64,000 nt of DNA from Paenibacillus planticolens (GCF_013141725.1 NZ_WHNZ01000052.1:1-64000), one strand, 5' to 3'; shown: positions 44,663 through 54,994, counted from the first letter of the stretch. Numbers and translations: made by a program. Notes: a model not told the origin generated them from the sequence alone.

Positions 44663-47149
44663 ATGAATACGTTACCGATTGAAGCTGTACTTCCCCAATT
44701 GAAAGAAGCATTAAGAACACGCACGTGTGGCGTGCTGGTTGCTCAGCCCGGTGCCGGGAAAACGACGCAAGTTCCGCTAGCACTTATGCAAGAAGCGTGG
44801 CTGCAAAACCAAAAAATCCTTATGCTGGAGCCCAGAAGACTTGCCGCCAGAGCCGCGGCCCGTTATATGGCGGGACTTCTGGGTGAAGCGGTTGGCCAGA
44901 CCATCGGATACCGGGTCAAAAACGATACGTGCATCGGACCGCATACACGGATTGAAGTGATCACGGAAGGTGTCCTTACCCGGATGCTCCAAACGGATCC
45001 CGCTTTGGAAGGCGTAGGACTTGTCATTTTTGATGAGTTTCACGAGCGAAGTTTGCATGCGGATCTAGGGCTGGCTCTCAGCCGGCAATCGCAAACGCTG
45101 CTGCGCGAGGACCTGCGTATTCTCATCATGTCCGCAACCATTGAAGCCAAACCGGTTGCGGACATGCTGGATCAGGCTCCGATTATTGAAAGCGAAGGGC
45201 GGGCCTATCCCGTAACGACGCATTACTTGAGCGTCAAACAAGATGAAAGACTTGAAACTTCTGTGGTCAAAATTGTTCGTCAAGCGTTACAGGCGGACGA
45301 AGGCAGCTTGCTTGTCTTTCTTCCGGGTGCAGCCGAAATCCATCGTGTTGCCGGCAGTCTTGCCGCACTGCAGTTGGGTACGGAAGTGGAAGTTGCACCT
45401 CTGTACGGAAATCTAGCCCAAGAGGCGCAGGACCGCGCATTGGCGCCATGCAGACCCGGGCACCGGAAAGTTGTGCTCGCCACCTCTATCGCCGAGACCT
45501 CGCTAACCGTCGAAGGAGTCACGGTTGTGATTGACAGCGGCCTCATGCGGGTGCCGCGTTTCTCGCCGCGCACCGGCATGACCCGCCTGATGACGGTGCC
45601 TGTGTCCGCGGCCTCTGCCGATCAGCGCAGAGGCCGGGCCGGCCGTCTCGGTCCAGGCGTGTGCTACCGCCTGTGGACCGAGACCGAGCAGCGGCAGCTC
45701 GCACCCAGCTCAACGCCAGAAATCCGCGAAGCGGATCTGGCGCCGCTGGCGCTCGAACTCGCCGCCTGGGGCGTGACAGACCCAGCGGAGCTGGTCTGGC
45801 TGGATCCGCCGCCTGCCGCTGCTTACCGGCAGGCGCGCGAACTTCTCGTGCAGCTGGGCGCATTGCACGAGGACGGGGGCTTGACCGCGCATGGCAAGCG
45901 CATGGCAGCGCTGGGCCTGCACCCCCGGCTTGCGCACATGGTGCTGCAAGCCGTGCCGCTCGAGCTCGGCTCGCTTGCGTGCGAGCTCGCGGTGCTGCTG
46001 AGCGAGCGCGACATTCTGTCGAGCGCTCGCAGCCGTGATGCGGATGTACGCACCCGCATCGAAGTGCTCTGGCGCGCTGCGCAGGGCGAGCAGCGCGCAG
46101 AGGCAGACTTTGGCTTGTGCCGCCGGATTACGGCGGAAGCCAAAGCTCTGATGCAGTCGCTCGGCATCCGGCCGAGCGCGCAGTGGGCTTCGGCGAGCGG
46201 GTTGCTGCTCGCCTTCGCTTACCCCGATCGCGTCGCGCAGCGGCGCTCGACGGGCCGGTTCCTGCTCAGCAGCGGACGCGGTGCCGTGCTGCCTGAGCTG
46301 CAGGCACTCTCGAACGAGCGCTATCTGGTTGCGGCCGAGCTGGATGACAGCGGCGCGGAAAGCCGCATCTACTTAGCCGCACCTGTGCTGGAAGAAGAGC
46401 TTCTGGAAGCTTTCGAGGGTCGTTTGCTGCAGGAACAGGAAGTGATTTGGGATTCAGCGGCCGACACCGTTAAGGCCAGACAACGTCTGCGGCTTGGCGC
46501 CATCGTCCTTAAGGAAAAGCCATTGCAGGAGCCGAATCCTGATCTGCTTGTACAAGCCTTGATCACTGGCATTCGGGCAGAGTCCTTTGAGGCGCTGCCC
46601 TGGAACCGCAGTGCGCGGCAGCTGCAGCGGCGGGTTATTTTTCTGCACAGTCATGACGGCGAATGGCCGGATATGCGGGAAGATGCGCTGCTTGCAACCT
46701 TAGAGGATTGGTTAGCGCCTCATCTGTACGGCATGACGAGCAAAGGCGCGCTTGGGCGGCTTAACTTGACAAATATATTAGAGGAAATGCTAACATGGGA
46801 GCAGCGTCGCAGGTTGGAGGAGTGGGCGCCAACCCACATACAGGTGCCCAGCGGTTCGCGGATTCCCGTTGATTATAGCGTGTTGGAATCGCCGACATTA
46901 TCTGTTCGGCTGCAAGAAATGTTCGGACTGGCGGATACGCCGCGAATCGCCAAGGGGCGGGTTCCGCTCACTTTGCATTTATTATCGCCCGCACAGCGCC
47001 CCGTTCAGGTGACGAAGGATTTGGCGAGCTTTTGGCGGGAGGCTTACTTCGAAGTCAAAAAAGATCTCAAAGGCCGTTACCCCAAGCATTATTGGCCGGA
47101 CGATCCGATGGCCGCCATGCCTACAAATCGAGCCAAGCCGCGCGTTTGA
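44663..47149 (+). CDS. hrpB: ATP-dependent helicase HrpB
   Basis: 828-residue DEAH-box helicase. Walker A AQPGAGKTTQVP near residue 32, DEFHERSLHADL (DEFH form of motif II), SAT motif MSATIEA, QRRGRAGRLGPGVCYRLW (motif VI), the helicase-associated domain and the HrpB C-terminal domain. ATG 44663 has GGAG eight bases upstream; GTG 44654 is an alternative. The centre, about 45500-46350, is visibly more GC-rich than both flanks. Physiological role of bacterial HrpB is unresolved (RNA helicase-like). Confidence 0.93.
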   Translation: MNTLPIEAVLPQLKEALRTRTCGVLVAQPGAGKTTQVPLALMQEAWLQNQKILMLEPRRLAARAAARYMAGLLGEAVGQTIGYRVKNDTCIGPHTRIEVITEGVLTRMLQTDPALEGVGLVIFDEFHERSLHADLGLALSRQSQTLLREDLRILIMSATIEAKPVADMLDQAPIIESEGRAYPVTTHYLSVKQDERLETSVVKIVRQALQADEGSLLVFLPGAAEIHRVAGSLAALQLGTEVEVAPLYGNLAQEAQDRALAPCRPGHRKVVLATSIAETSLTVEGVTVVIDSGLMRVPRFSPRTGMTRLMTVPVSAASADQRRGRAGRLGPGVCYRLWTETEQRQLAPSSTPEIREADLAPLALELAAWGVTDPAELVWLDPPPAAAYRQARELLVQLGALHEDGGLTAHGKRMAALGLHPRLAHMVLQAVPLELGSLACELAVLLSERDILSSARSRDADVRTRIEVLWRAAQGEQRAEADFGLCRRITAEAKALMQSLGIRPSAQWASASGLLLAFAYPDRVAQRRSTGRFLLSSGRGAVLPELQALSNERYLVAAELDDSGAESRIYLAAPVLEEELLEAFEGRLLQEQEVIWDSAADTVKARQRLRLGAIVLKEKPLQEPNPDLLVQALITGIRAESFEALPWNRSARQLQRRVIFLHSHDGEWPDMREDALLATLEDWLAPHLYGMTSKGALGRLNLTNILEEMLTWEQRRRLEEWAPTHIQVPSGSRIPVDYSVLESPTLSVRLQEMFGLADTPRIAKGRVPLTLHLLSPAQRPVQVTKDLASFWREAYFEVKKDLKGRYPKHYWPDDPMAAMPTNRAKPRV

Positions 47150-47192
47150 GTTATTTAGCATGCGATGTGCCAGGAAGGGAACTGAGTGATGT

Positions 47193-47963
47193 ATGACCGT
47201 TCGCTCCGCATCGGAGGAAATCGTCATTTATATAACGGCCGGCTTTGCCACGGCGCCTGATTTTCTAGACCGGTTCGGCGCGGCGCTCGCTGCCTGCTTT
47301 GAACAGGCGGGGGCGCGCGTTCGCGTTGTCATCCATTTCCCGTATGGAGATTGGAGCCGGCAGCGCCAAAAGCAGCTTCGAGAAATAACAAGCGATCTTT
47401 GGAATAATGCCCATGGGAAGCCTTCGCGTTATGGCGGCAAAAGCTTAACGAGGCTGATTGCCAACCATTTAAACCCGGATCAGAAATTGCTTTTGGTCGG
47501 TCACAGCGCCGGAGCCGTGGCGTCGATCCAGGCGGCAGGTGCTCTAATGAAGGAAGGCGTTCCTATTCTTGGGGTCATTCAAATCGGTTCGCCGAAATGC
47601 GCGATTCCTCCGGAACTTACGAACCGGGTTTTATATTTGAATGCGACTAATCAACTGGATCAAAAGATGGACCCGATTCCGCGGCTGGGCACCTGGGGGG
47701 GCTGGATGAAGTCCCGACTTGGCGTTCACCGCTGGCACCGGATGAAGCATGCTCCGGTCCACCGGATCACGTTGCCAATTATTGGCGGGCATGCTGACTA
47801 TTTTAGGGATCATAAACCCTATGTTTGGCAGGATGCAACGAATTTGCAAACGACGATTGAAGTGATTTGGACGTGGTTGACGCAGCTTGAGGAACACGAG
47901 GAAAACGAGGAAAACGAGGATCATAGGGGACAAATTACAGAAAAGGAAGATGAACATGATTAA
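47193..47963 (+). CDS. Alpha/beta hydrolase-like protein
   Basis: 256 residues with the nucleophile elbow VGHSAGAVAS near residue 108 and a likely acid/His pair downstream (GGHADYFRDH). No signal peptide. The C-terminus is a repetitive acidic tail (EEHEENEENEDHRG) that overlaps the following gene's start. Lipase/esterase fold is supported by motif; substrate unknown. Confidence 0.78.
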   Translation: MTVRSASEEIVIYITAGFATAPDFLDRFGAALAACFEQAGARVRVVIHFPYGDWSRQRQKQLREITSDLWNNAHGKPSRYGGKSLTRLIANHLNPDQKLLLVGHSAGAVASIQAAGALMKEGVPILGVIQIGSPKCAIPPELTNRVLYLNATNQLDQKMDPIPRLGTWGGWMKSRLGVHRWHRMKHAPVHRITLPIIGGHADYFRDHKPYVWQDATNLQTTIEVIWTWLTQLEEHEENEENEDHRGQITEKEDEHD

Positions 47964-48219
47964 TATTTTAAAAGCAAATATGGAACACAGTAAAGAAGAC
48001 GGTTATCTTGGCCATGTGCAATTTGGTGTAGAAGGACATGAGCATCCCTACGAAATTACGCTGCAAAGCTTGCGGGGCAAGAACGATTGGAGTTATGCGC
48101 TGAACTTTTTGAGCGAGTCCGGTAAAGAAGAGGATATCGAAGCGGTGGAAGAGCTTTTGGAAGAAGACGAGTGGTTCGATTTGCTGGTGAATGCGGGGCT
48201 TCAGGCTTTAGAAAAATAG
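47956..48219 (+). CDS. Conserved-looking hypothetical protein, 87 aa
   Basis: ATG 47956 follows AAGGAAGA and the frame overlaps the preceding hydrolase by eight bases. INILKANMEHSKEDGYLGHVQFGVEGHEHPYEITL and a C-terminal acidic helix (EAVEELLEEDEWFDLLVNAGLQALE) give a compact soluble protein. No family or active-site motif recognised. Part of a hydrolase-unknown-methyltransferase run on the plus strand. Confidence 0.7.
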   Translation: MINILKANMEHSKEDGYLGHVQFGVEGHEHPYEITLQSLRGKNDWSYALNFLSESGKEEDIEAVEELLEEDEWFDLLVNAGLQALEK

Positions 48220-48258
48220 TTGGGAGACGTGGCGCAGACAGTAAGGGGGAAGATAAGC

Positions 48259-48912
48259 ATGGAGTCTCGGAACGATTCAGAGGTAAAACAGGTGCTTAAG
48301 ACAAGTTACGATCAGCAGGCGAGATTGCGGAACGGGGAAACCATGCAGTCGTGGAAAATCGACGAGCTCGACCGTTTCATCGCTAAATTAAATCGGCAGG
48401 CTCCGGCGGGGGGCGGCGGCAAGCGGGTTTTGGATCTCGGCAGCGGGCCGGGACATCAGGCGGACTATTTGAGGGAGCATGGCTGTGATGTCGTGTGCAT
48501 CGATTTGTCGGACGAAATGGTCGCGATTTGCAGAGAAAAAGGGCTCGAAGCCTTTGCCATGGATTTCTTCGCACTGGATCTGCCGCCGGCGTCGTTTGAC
48601 GCTGTATGGTCCATGAATACGCTGCTGCATGTGCCTAAGTGTAGTCTTAAGCAAGTGCTGGAGAACATTGAACGTGTGCTGAAGCCCGAAGGTTTCTTCT
48701 ATCTTGGACTGTATGGAGGATACGAGAGCGAGGGAATTTGGGAAAATGACTCGTACAGACCGCAACGCTTTTTCGCCTTCTATGAAGATGCGCAAATCCA
48801 GGAGCGGGTTGGCGAAGTTTTCGACATTGAACACTTTAACGTACTTCCTTTGGCAGATATGCAGCCGCATTACCAATCGATCATCGCCAGTAGAAAACAA
48901 CTGAACCCGTGA
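48259..48912 (+). CDS. Class I SAM-dependent methyltransferase
   Basis: 217 residues from ATG 48259, behind AAGGGGGAAG; the TTG at 48220 is less likely. SAM-binding motif VLDLGSGPGHQADYL, acidic end of beta-2 in VVCIDLS, motif IV FDAVWSMNTLLHVP and VLKPEGFFYLGLYGG fit the Methyltransf_11/25 type. Substrate unknown. Confidence 0.86.
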   Translation: MESRNDSEVKQVLKTSYDQQARLRNGETMQSWKIDELDRFIAKLNRQAPAGGGGKRVLDLGSGPGHQADYLREHGCDVVCIDLSDEMVAICREKGLEAFAMDFFALDLPPASFDAVWSMNTLLHVPKCSLKQVLENIERVLKPEGFFYLGLYGGYESEGIWENDSYRPQRFFAFYEDAQIQERVGEVFDIEHFNVLPLADMQPHYQSIIASRKQLNP

Positions 48913-48927
48913 TTTCGCGGGTTTTTT
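48904..48927 (+). terminator. Terminator overlapping the methyltransferase stop
   Basis: AACCCG and CGGGTT pair with a short stem followed by TTTTTT; the stop codon TGA lies in the loop. Confidence 0.6.
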
Positions 48928-48985
48928 GCGATTGTTTGCAAGGATGGGAACCCTTGATACTTATCACGCTCCTGACATCTCCACA

Positions 48986-49001
48986 ATATGTACATACAAG
49001 T
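48986..49001. promoter_or_regulatory. AraR operator upstream of araR
   Basis: ATATGTACATACAAGT fits the AraR consensus ATTTGTACGTACAAAT with the TGTAC core. It covers the -35 region of a promoter with TATAAT at 49013-49018, so araR is probably autoregulated. Confidence 0.75.
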
Positions 49002-49054
49002 TAAGCGAATGGTATAATACGTTCAGAATCAAACGCCTGAGGAGAAACCGAAAT

Positions 49055-50146
49055 ATGAAAGAAAAGCAAATGCCGAAATACATGCAGCTAAAGCAGGAGA
49101 TTTTATCGTGGCTTCACACCGGGAAACTGAAACCGAATGATCAGATGCCTTCGGAGAACGAGATTGCCGAGCAATTCCAGATGAGCCGGCAGACGGTTCG
49201 CCAGACGTTTGGCGAGTTGGAGCAAGAGGGCTGGTTATACCGGATGCAAGGAAAAGGAACCTTTGTGTCTACGCCGCAAACACAAAAAGGCCGCGATGTG
49301 CAGACGATTGGCATCTTGACCACCTATATATCCGATTATATTTTTCCCCATATTGTGAGAGGGGCGGAGTCAGCCTTACGTTCCAGAGGCTACAGACTTG
49401 TGTTGTCCTCGACGGATAACGATAAAGACAAGGAAAAGGAAAGTCTTAACATGATGTTGAGCCAGCCCTTAAGCGGGCTGATTATTGAGCCTACGAAAAG
49501 CGCCGAAGGCAATCCGAATATCAACTATTACCTTTCGCTCGATTATCAGCATATTCCGTATTTGATGATTAACGAACGCTATCCCGAAATGAATTGTCCG
49601 TCCCTGGTCGTGGACGACGAAGAGGGCGGATTTAAGGCGGCACAGCATCTGATCGAGCTTGGGCATCGCAAGATTGCCGGTTTTTTCAAGACGGACGATT
49701 TGCAGGGGATCAATCGCCTGAAAGGATTTATTCGGGCGCATCATCACTACCAAGTCCCATTATTGCCTGAGTTGGTCATTCACTACTCGACGGAGGAAAA
49801 AAGGCAGAAGCCGTACGATAATGCGCTGACGCTGCTTGGTCAGGACGAGCGCCCTACGGCTTTCGTTTGTTACAACGATGAGCTGGCTGTGCATTTGCTA
49901 GAAGCTGTACGTACATCTGGCCTTCAAGTTCCACAGGATGTCTCTTTAGTTGGGTTTGACGACTCCTCATTAGCGACAGCTACCGAGGTGAAACTGACGA
50001 CGCTTACGCATCCCAAAACTGAATTAGGTTCAGATGCCGCTGAGTTATTGATCGATATGATTGAGAATAAGCGAGTAATCGGGAGAGAGACCGGGAAAAT
50101 TTATAAGCCTGAATTAATCATAAGAGAATCTACGATAGGCATCTAG
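49055..50146 (+). CDS. araR: Arabinose operon repressor AraR (GntR-LacI chimera)
   Basis: 363 residues: GntR winged helix (about 1-70; MPKYMQLKQEILSWLHTGKLKPNDQMPSENEIAEQFQMSRQTVRQTFGELEQEGWLYRMQGKGTF region) fused to a LacI/PurR-like sugar-binding domain (VQTIGILTTYISDYIFPHIVRGAE to the end). This mixed architecture is diagnostic of AraR. L-arabinose binding releases it from operators before araR and araB. ATG 49055 follows GGAG. Confidence 0.92.
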   Translation: MKEKQMPKYMQLKQEILSWLHTGKLKPNDQMPSENEIAEQFQMSRQTVRQTFGELEQEGWLYRMQGKGTFVSTPQTQKGRDVQTIGILTTYISDYIFPHIVRGAESALRSRGYRLVLSSTDNDKDKEKESLNMMLSQPLSGLIIEPTKSAEGNPNINYYLSLDYQHIPYLMINERYPEMNCPSLVVDDEEGGFKAAQHLIELGHRKIAGFFKTDDLQGINRLKGFIRAHHHYQVPLLPELVIHYSTEEKRQKPYDNALTLLGQDERPTAFVCYNDELAVHLLEAVRTSGLQVPQDVSLVGFDDSSLATATEVKLTTLTHPKTELGSDAAELLIDMIENKRVIGRETGKIYKPELIIRESTIGI

Positions 50147-50169
50147 CGAAGAAAAATTAAATCTAGCCA

Positions 50170-50185
50170 ACTTGTACGTACAAGT
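50170..50185. promoter_or_regulatory. AraR operator upstream of araB
   Basis: ACTTGTACGTACAAGT is a perfect palindrome and matches the AraR core; TATACT (50188-50193) immediately follows as the likely -10, so binding would occlude the promoter. Confidence 0.82.
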
Positions 50186-50228
50186 GTTATACTGGACATA
50201 GAGATTGGAAATTCTAAGGAGGTTCTCT

Positions 50229-51908
50229 ATGTCCAAAAAGTATGCGATTGGCGTTGACTATGGCACGGAATCCGGCCGCGCCGTTCTGGTGGATTTGAGT
50301 GACGGTACAGAAGTTGCCGACCATGTGACCCCATATCCGCACAACGTTATTGATGAGAAGCTGCCGGTATCCGGCGTTAAACTTGCGTATGACTGGGCAC
50401 TTCAGCACCCGCAAGATTATTTGGATGTACTGACGCGTTCGGTTCCCGCCGTCGTGCAAGCGTCGGGCGTAGATCCGGCAGATATTATCGGTCTTGGCAT
50501 CGATTTCACGGCCTGCACGATGCTTCCGGTGGATACGCAGGGTCAGCCGCTTTGTTTTAACCCGGAGCTGGCGAATAATCCGCACAGCTGGGTGAAGCTG
50601 TGGAAGCATCATGCCGCGCAAGACGAGGCGAACCAAATTAATGAAATCGCGGAACGCAGAGGAGAGGCCTTCCTTCCCCGGTACGGCGGGAAAATTTCGT
50701 CGGAGTGGATGATTGCGAAGGTTTGGCAGATTTTGAATGAAGCTCCGGACATCTACGAACAAACCGATCGTTTCCTGGAAGCGACCGACTGGGTCGTATC
50801 GCAGATGACAGGGGCAGCAGAAATAGTACGCAATAGCTGTACGGCCGGATATAAAGCGATTTGGCATAAGAAAGACAGCTATCCAAGCAACGAGTTCTTT
50901 AAAGCGCTTGACCCGCGTTTAGAGGATTTAACTCAAACGAAGCTGCGCGGCGAGGTAGTGGCTCTTGGCACCAAAGCCGGAGAGTTAACAGAATCTATGG
51001 CTAAATTAATGGGCTTGCAGCCAGGCATTGCCATTGCTGTCGGAAATGTAGATGCGCACGCGGCTGTACCGGGGGTAGGTGTTGTAACACCTGGGAAATT
51101 GGTGATGGCGATGGGAACTTCGATTTGCCATATGCTTCTAGGAACAGAGGAGCGGGAAGTTGAAGGCATGTGCGGTGTTGTTGAAGACGGCATCATCCCG
51201 GGATATTTGGGCTATGAGGCGGGACAGTCCGCGGTCGGAGATATTTTTGCCTGGTACGTGGAACAAGGCGTGCCTGCCTATGTGCAAGCAGCGGCGGAGC
51301 ATGAAGGAACGAATGTGCATGAATGGCTGGAGCGTCGTGCATCCGCTTACAAACCAGGCGAAACTGGTTTGCTTGCGTTGGACTGGTGGAATGGGAACCG
51401 CTCGGTGCTGGTCGATACAGAGCTTAATGGCCTTATTCTTGGCTACTCGCTTTTGACGAGGCCGGAAGAGGTTTACCGGGCGCTGCTAGAGGCAACGGCA
51501 TTTGGAACTCGTAAAATTGTTGACGCCTTTCACAATAACGGGGTTGAAGTACAGGAATTGTATGCATGCGGCGGGCTTCCGCAAAAGAATCGCCTGCTGA
51601 TGCAAATCTATGCGGATGTGACCAATCGCGAGATTCTAATCGCGGATTCCAAGCAGACGCCGGCGCTGGGGGCTGCCATGTTCGGAGCCGTAGCCGCAGG
51701 AGCTGCTAAAGGCGGGTACGATAATATCGTAGATGCCGCACAAAAAATGGCGCGCGTACGCAAAGAAACATTTAAGCCTGTTCCGGAAAATGTCGCGGTT
51801 TACGAGAAGCTGTATCAAGAGTACAGCAAGCTGCACGATTATTTCGGACGCGGAGAGAACGATGTGATGAAGCGGCTTCGTGCTATTCGGGAGGAAGCCC
51901 GGCACTAA
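50229..51908 (+). CDS. araB: Ribulokinase
   Basis: 559-residue FGGY kinase that phosphorylates L-ribulose. [19 protein letters not shown] at the N-terminus, [16 protein letters not shown] (substrate), [14 protein letters not shown], and the ATP-binding C-terminal half with [21 protein letters not shown] 50229 follows AAGGAGG. Starts 44 bases after the AraR operator. araD (ribulose-5-phosphate epimerase) is not in this window. Confidence 0.95.
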   Translation: MSKKYAIGVDYGTESGRAVLVDLSDGTEVADHVTPYPHNVIDEKLPVSGVKLAYDWALQHPQDYLDVLTRSVPAVVQASGVDPADIIGLGIDFTACTMLPVDTQGQPLCFNPELANNPHSWVKLWKHHAAQDEANQINEIAERRGEAFLPRYGGKISSEWMIAKVWQILNEAPDIYEQTDRFLEATDWVVSQMTGAAEIVRNSCTAGYKAIWHKKDSYPSNEFFKALDPRLEDLTQTKLRGEVVALGTKAGELTESMAKLMGLQPGIAIAVGNVDAHAAVPGVGVVTPGKLVMAMGTSICHMLLGTEEREVEGMCGVVEDGIIPGYLGYEAGQSAVGDIFAWYVEQGVPAYVQAAAEHEGTNVHEWLERRASAYKPGETGLLALDWWNGNRSVLVDTELNGLILGYSLLTRPEEVYRALLEATAFGTRKIVDAFHNNGVEVQELYACGGLPQKNRLLMQIYADVTNREILIADSKQTPALGAAMFGAVAAGAAKGGYDNIVDAAQKMARVRKETFKPVPENVAVYEKLYQEYSKLHDYFGRGENDVMKRLRAIREEARH

Positions 51909-51971
51909 TTCCTGATCTTCGATTCCCCTCATTCCAAATCCATATTCCAAATTCCAGGGAGGCAAATTGCC

Positions 51972-53459
51972 ATGAACTCTTTTTCAGATAAAGTATTTTG
52001 GTTCGTAACCGGAAGTCAACACCTGTATGGACCTGAGACATTGCTTCAGGTGGAAGAACATTCCAAACAAATGACGGAAGGGATTGACCGTGATGCGTCG
52101 ATTCCGAGCAAACTTGTGTTCAAACCTGTCTTGACTACGCCGGATGCGATCCGTAGACTATGTCTGGATGCTAATGCCGATGACAATTGCGCAGGCATTA
52201 TAACTTGGATGCATACGTTTTCCCCAGCGAAAATGTGGATTGCCGGCCTTGCCGAATATCGCAAGCCGCTCCTCCACTTGCATACACAATTTAATCGTGA
52301 TATTCCTTGGGAAACGATCGATATGGATTTCATGAATCTTAATCAAGCGGCGCACGGCGATCGCGAATACGGCTTCATCGGCGCACGAATGGGCATTTCC
52401 CGGAAAGTGGTCGTTGGTTACTGGGAAGATCCGGAAGTCCTCTCCCGTATTGCCGGTTGGATGCGCACAGCGGTTGCTTTCGTTGAAGGCCGCAGTCTGA
52501 AAGTAGCGCGCTTTGGCGATAACATGCGTCAAGTCGCCGTGACGGAAGGCGATAAAGTCGAAGCGCAAATTAAATTTGGTTGGTCCATTAACGGTTATGG
52601 CGTGGGTGACCTTGTTCAGCGCGTCAGAGACATTTCCGAATCGGAAGTGGATCAATTGATGGATGAATACAATGAAGTTTATGACATAACGCCTGAAGGA
52701 CGCTCGGCAGGACCGGTGCGTGAAGCGATTCGCGAGCAAGCGCGCATTGAGCTGGGGATGAAAAGCTTTTTGCAGGAAGGCGGCTTCGGCGCGTTCACGA
52801 CGTCATTTGAGGACCTGCACGGATTGAAGCAGCTGCCAGGACTTGCCGTTCAACGCTTGATGGGGCAAGGCTACGGCTTCGGCGGCGAAGGCGACTGGAA
52901 GACGGCAGCGCTCACCCGCGTTATGAAGATTATCGCGGGCAACGAAGGCACGTCGTTCATGGAGGACTACACGTATCACATGGAACCGGGGCAAGAACTG
53001 GTTCTTGGCGCTCACATGTTGGAAATTTGTCCGACGATCGCAGCAACTCGTCCCAAAATCGAGGTTCATCCGCTGGGTATCGGCGGGAAAGCCGATCCGG
53101 CACGCCTCGTCTTCGACGGCGCTTCCGGCGCGGCACTGAATGCATCGCTGATCGATATGGGCAACCGTTTCCGCTTGTTGATTAATGAGGTGGACGCGGT
53201 TCAACCAGCGAAAGCGATGCCTAAGCTGCCTGTTGCGCGCGTTCTGTGGAAGCCGCAGCCGTCGCTGCGCGATTCAGCGGAGGCTTGGATCTACGCAGGC
53301 GGAGCACATCATACTGTATTCTCCTATAACGTAAGCACGGAGCAGCTCGTGGACTGGGCTGAACTGGCTGGTGTAGAAGTGGTGATTATTAATAAGAACA
53401 CGTCAACGCTGCAGTTCCGTAACGAGCTTCGTTGGAGCGAGGCGGCTTGGAAGCGCTAG
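51972..53459 (+). CDS. araA: L-arabinose isomerase
   Basis: 495 residues, family length. Catalytic and metal-binding residues are in [13 protein letters not shown] (Glu), [14 protein letters not shown] (Glu), [11 protein letters not shown] (His) and [10 protein letters not shown] (His), corresponding to the E-E-H-H set of E. coli AraA. GGGAGG precedes the ATG. Second gene of the operon; a terminator follows. Confidence 0.96.
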   Translation: MNSFSDKVFWFVTGSQHLYGPETLLQVEEHSKQMTEGIDRDASIPSKLVFKPVLTTPDAIRRLCLDANADDNCAGIITWMHTFSPAKMWIAGLAEYRKPLLHLHTQFNRDIPWETIDMDFMNLNQAAHGDREYGFIGARMGISRKVVVGYWEDPEVLSRIAGWMRTAVAFVEGRSLKVARFGDNMRQVAVTEGDKVEAQIKFGWSINGYGVGDLVQRVRDISESEVDQLMDEYNEVYDITPEGRSAGPVREAIREQARIELGMKSFLQEGGFGAFTTSFEDLHGLKQLPGLAVQRLMGQGYGFGGEGDWKTAALTRVMKIIAGNEGTSFMEDYTYHMEPGQELVLGAHMLEICPTIAATRPKIEVHPLGIGGKADPARLVFDGASGAALNASLIDMGNRFRLLINEVDAVQPAKAMPKLPVARVLWKPQPSLRDSAEAWIYAGGAHHTVFSYNVSTEQLVDWAELAGVEVVIINKNTSTLQFRNELRWSEAAWKR

Positions 53460-53490
53460 GAGAGCAAGAGCAGCTCCACGCAGGAAGCAA

Positions 53491-53534
53491 AAAGAAGACC
53501 GTTCTTCCCTTTTGTGGAAGACGGTTTTCTTTTT
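53491..53534 (+). terminator. Terminator of araBA
   Basis: AGAAGACCGTTCTTCC and GGAAGACGGTTTTCT pair around CTTTTGT, followed by T-runs. Confidence 0.8.
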
Positions 53535-53672
53535 GAAGATATGATAAAGAAGTCACTTTTGTCGATGTCAGCGCTATTTTCATCCATTGACTTCCATGTT
53601 TCTCATGCTTTAAAGTTAAATTCATACGAGCCTGTCCAAAATATGGGCAATGCATTAGGAGGATAACACGAC

Positions 53673-54674
53673 ATGACAGTGAAAGCCTATGAAGGAACTT
53701 TCCAAGGGGAGAAAGCCGTATGGCTGCAAGCAGGCCGTTATGAGGCTGCCGTTTTGCCGGAAATTGGCGCGAACCTGATTGCTTTTAGAGACAATGAAAA
53801 GGAATACCGCTTTCTGCGCGAGCCATCTCTTGATGAAATGGAAGCGTTTAAAGCACGTCCTATTATACATGGCATCCCTGTACTATTTCCGCCTAACCGT
53901 TATGAAGACGGGAAATTTCCTTGGAAGGGGAACGTTTTTCAATTCCCGATTAATGAGCCGAAAACAGGCAATCATCTGCATGGATTTGTTCATGATATCC
54001 CGTGGGCCGTTGAGAAGTTTGGCGAAGATGAAAGCGAGAGCCGTGTAACCTTAGCGCTTCGCGTAAGAGAAGGGCATTCGGTTTATACCTACTTACCTTT
54101 CGACTTTACCATTCGCCTGACATATGTACTGAACGAATTCGGTTTGCATCAGCATATTTCCGTTCATAATGAAGGGCAAGAAGCAATGCCTTGCTTAATC
54201 GCCTACCATACGACGATCAATGCGCCTTTTGCGCCGAACTCTCAGGCCTCGGACTACAGCTTCAAAATGACGATCGGCGAGCGCTGGGAAATGAGCGAGA
54301 GAATGCTGCCGACAGGCGAGTACCAGCCGCTATCGGAGGAAGAAGCCAAGATGAAAACAGGCGGCTTGTCGCCGTTCTTCGAGTCCATGGACAATCATTA
54401 CACAACGGCTCCGCAAAATGGACGCAACTACATGGAGTTGACAGACTCTCGCGCAGGCGTCAAACTGGTGTATGATGTCGGCACTTCCTATAAGCAGTGG
54501 ATGATTTGGAATAATGGCGCTGCGGAAGGATTTTTCTGTCCGGAGCCGCAAATGAACTTGGTCAACGCCCCGAATGTAGATTTACCGGCTGACCAAATCG
54601 GTTTGGTAAGCTTGGAGCCTGGCGAAGTATGGGGAGAATCCGCCCGTCTTTATACGATTGAGTTAAAGAAGTAA
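53673..54674 (+). CDS. Aldose 1-epimerase family protein
   Basis: 333 residues of the GalM-like superfamily: VLPEIGANLIAFRD, the active-site-type NHLHGFVHDIPW and EGFFCPEPQMNLVNAPNV with the catalytic Glu in the last block. Lies just after araBA (own ribosome site GGAGGAT), so conversion of arabinose anomers is a plausible role, though the araA terminator separates the units. Confidence 0.9.
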   Translation: MTVKAYEGTFQGEKAVWLQAGRYEAAVLPEIGANLIAFRDNEKEYRFLREPSLDEMEAFKARPIIHGIPVLFPPNRYEDGKFPWKGNVFQFPINEPKTGNHLHGFVHDIPWAVEKFGEDESESRVTLALRVREGHSVYTYLPFDFTIRLTYVLNEFGLHQHISVHNEGQEAMPCLIAYHTTINAPFAPNSQASDYSFKMTIGERWEMSERMLPTGEYQPLSEEEAKMKTGGLSPFFESMDNHYTTAPQNGRNYMELTDSRAGVKLVYDVGTSYKQWMIWNNGAAEGFFCPEPQMNLVNAPNVDLPADQIGLVSLEPGEVWGESARLYTIELKK

Positions 54675-54683
54675 GTCATAAAC

Positions 54684-54746
54684 GCCCCTTTGTCGCATGG
54701 AGAGAATCCGACGTGATGCTCTGCAAGCAGTCATGGGGGCATTTTT
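54684..54746 (+). terminator. Possible terminator after the epimerase gene
   Basis: GCCCC (54684) and GGGGC (54736) can pair around a loop with inner TGTCG/CGACG pairing, and ATTTTTA follows. Weaker than the other terminators. Confidence 0.4.
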
Positions 54747-54768
54747 ATCGAAAGCTTAGGTGAACAAC

Positions 54769-54924
54769 ATGGAAAAAGATCAATTAATCGCAGAGGTTGA
54801 GAGGTTGAAGCTTGAAAACGAAAGGCTGAAGCAAGAAATTGCTAAGCTGCGAGGGGTTAAACGGCCTCTAGCGGGCTCGATGGACAGTATGTCCACGAAA
54901 CTGAAGGAAGCGCTGCGCGAGTAG
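54769..54924 (+). CDS. Small leucine-zipper-like protein, 51 aa
   Basis: Starts MEKDQLIAEVERLKLENERL and ends STKLKEALRE; TTAGGTGA precedes the ATG. Leucines recur every seven residues (L6, L13, L20, L27 pattern) with charged flanks, a clear two-stranded coiled coil, then a short basic/polar end. No family recognised. A nearby in-frame alternative is lacking and the zipper register supports a real protein. Confidence 0.6.
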   Translation: MEKDQLIAEVERLKLENERLKQEIAKLRGVKRPLAGSMDSMSTKLKEALRE

Positions 54925-54994
54925 CGGGCCGAACAGTTCGACAAATGATGTTTCATTCGCTATAATGAGTACTGGAAAAAGGAGGGAAACACAT

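Noticed and set aside
45661-46038. Arg/Ala-rich frames within hrpB in other frames
   Set aside because: Shadow frames created by the GC-rich block; the hrpB frame is continuous with all helicase motifs.
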